DNA of 64,000 bases from Balanoglossus misakiensis (lineage: Eukaryota; Hemichordata): assembly GCA_040954595.2 (NCBI GenBank), contig CM082595.2, positions 1,302,001 through 1,366,000 of the forward strand, written 5' to 3'. Positions within the stretch are counted from its first letter, which is position 1; each line of letters starts with the position of its first letter. The position numbers and the translations under genes are program-made. Below, piece by piece: positions 63,853-64,000 of the stretch. The notes under the pieces are model-generated. The model worked only from the letters and a program-made list of their open reading frames with translations, was not told the DNA's origin and ran no database searches.

Positions 63853-64000
63853 CTGGAAAGACAATCATTGAATCAGCATAAAAATAATTATCACCACGAT
63901 TGCAGAATTTATTTCATTGCTTGCTTCTTTCTGGAGATATGCACAGCAGGTATTTCTCAAAAAGCCAAAAGGGCAGACATTTACTTCAAAAAGTGTAGGC
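63853..64000 (-). other. Intron sequence at the window edge
   Basis: Upstream of the acceptor (tttccag|ttcaaaacg) of the first visible exon of the armadillo-repeat gene. No further exon could be supported before the window ends. Confidence 0.5.

Noticed and set aside
1-64000. CRISPR arrays, bacterial operons, tRNA/rRNA genes, toxin or viral genes
   Set aside because: None found. Genes are spliced and eukaryotic, no A/B-box tRNA pattern was seen, and the repeats are dispersed MITEs rather than spaced direct repeats.

Overview
This window is animal nuclear DNA. It is AT-rich, with multi-exon genes on both strands, GT-AG introns mostly of 100-900 bases, AATAAA-type poly(A) signals and many short non-autonomous DNA transposons. 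The gene set includes vertebrate-like orthologs (ANO7, ZMYND12, PPP1R7, SLC33A1) beside a mitochondrial CoA-transferase that, as far as I know, vertebrates lack. This fits an invertebrate deuterostome such as a hemichordate or cephalochordate; the species is not settled from the sequence. Exon models were built by hand from splice sites, phase continuity and family similarity. Each named ortholog (ANO7, NIP7, the CoA-transferase, GMPS, PPP1R7, SLC33A1, ZMYND12) closes into an uninterrupted frame from ATG to stop.

Layout. 1.3-2.5 kb (+): the last two exons of a class A GPCR whose 5' part lies outside the recognisable sequence. 3.1-5.7 kb (+): a tentative two-exon small protein, antisense to the long 3' UTR of the next gene. 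7.1-23.0 kb (-): a complete 20-exon anoctamin, ANO7-like (890 aa), with an 8.4-kb first intron. 24.9-26.3 kb (-): NIP7, a 180-aa ribosome biogenesis factor. 27.2-31.1 kb (+): an unrecognised 488-aa basic protein, followed 16 bases later by a second ORF repeating its C-terminal motif. 34.2-40.8 kb (-): a mitochondrial acetyl-CoA hydrolase/4-hydroxybutyrate CoA-transferase family enzyme (483 aa). 42.4-47.0 kb (+): GMP synthase (686 aa). 49.7-52.0 kb (-): PPP1R7/SDS22 (320 aa). 53.2-55.7 kb (+): the acetyl-CoA transporter SLC33A1 (542 aa). 57.0-59.2 kb (-): ZMYND12 (377 aa). 60.4 kb to at least 63.9 kb (-): an unrecognised membrane protein with a ubiquitin-like segment, about three membrane spans and armadillo-like repeats.

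The genes look like ordinary independent transcription units rather than a pathway cluster. Three pairs are divergent and may share promoters: NIP7 with the unrecognised 27-kb gene, CoA-transferase with GMPS, and PPP1R7 with SLC33A1. Two pairs are convergent: GMPS with PPP1R7, and SLC33A1 with ZMYND12. At least four MITE-like families are scattered through introns and spacers. One copy supplies the stop codon of the armadillo-repeat gene. The most unusual content is the ubiquitin-like/membrane/armadillo protein, the duplicated-motif ORF pair at 30.9-31.5 kb, the GPCR without its helix-6 CWxP motif, and the MITE-derived stop codon.
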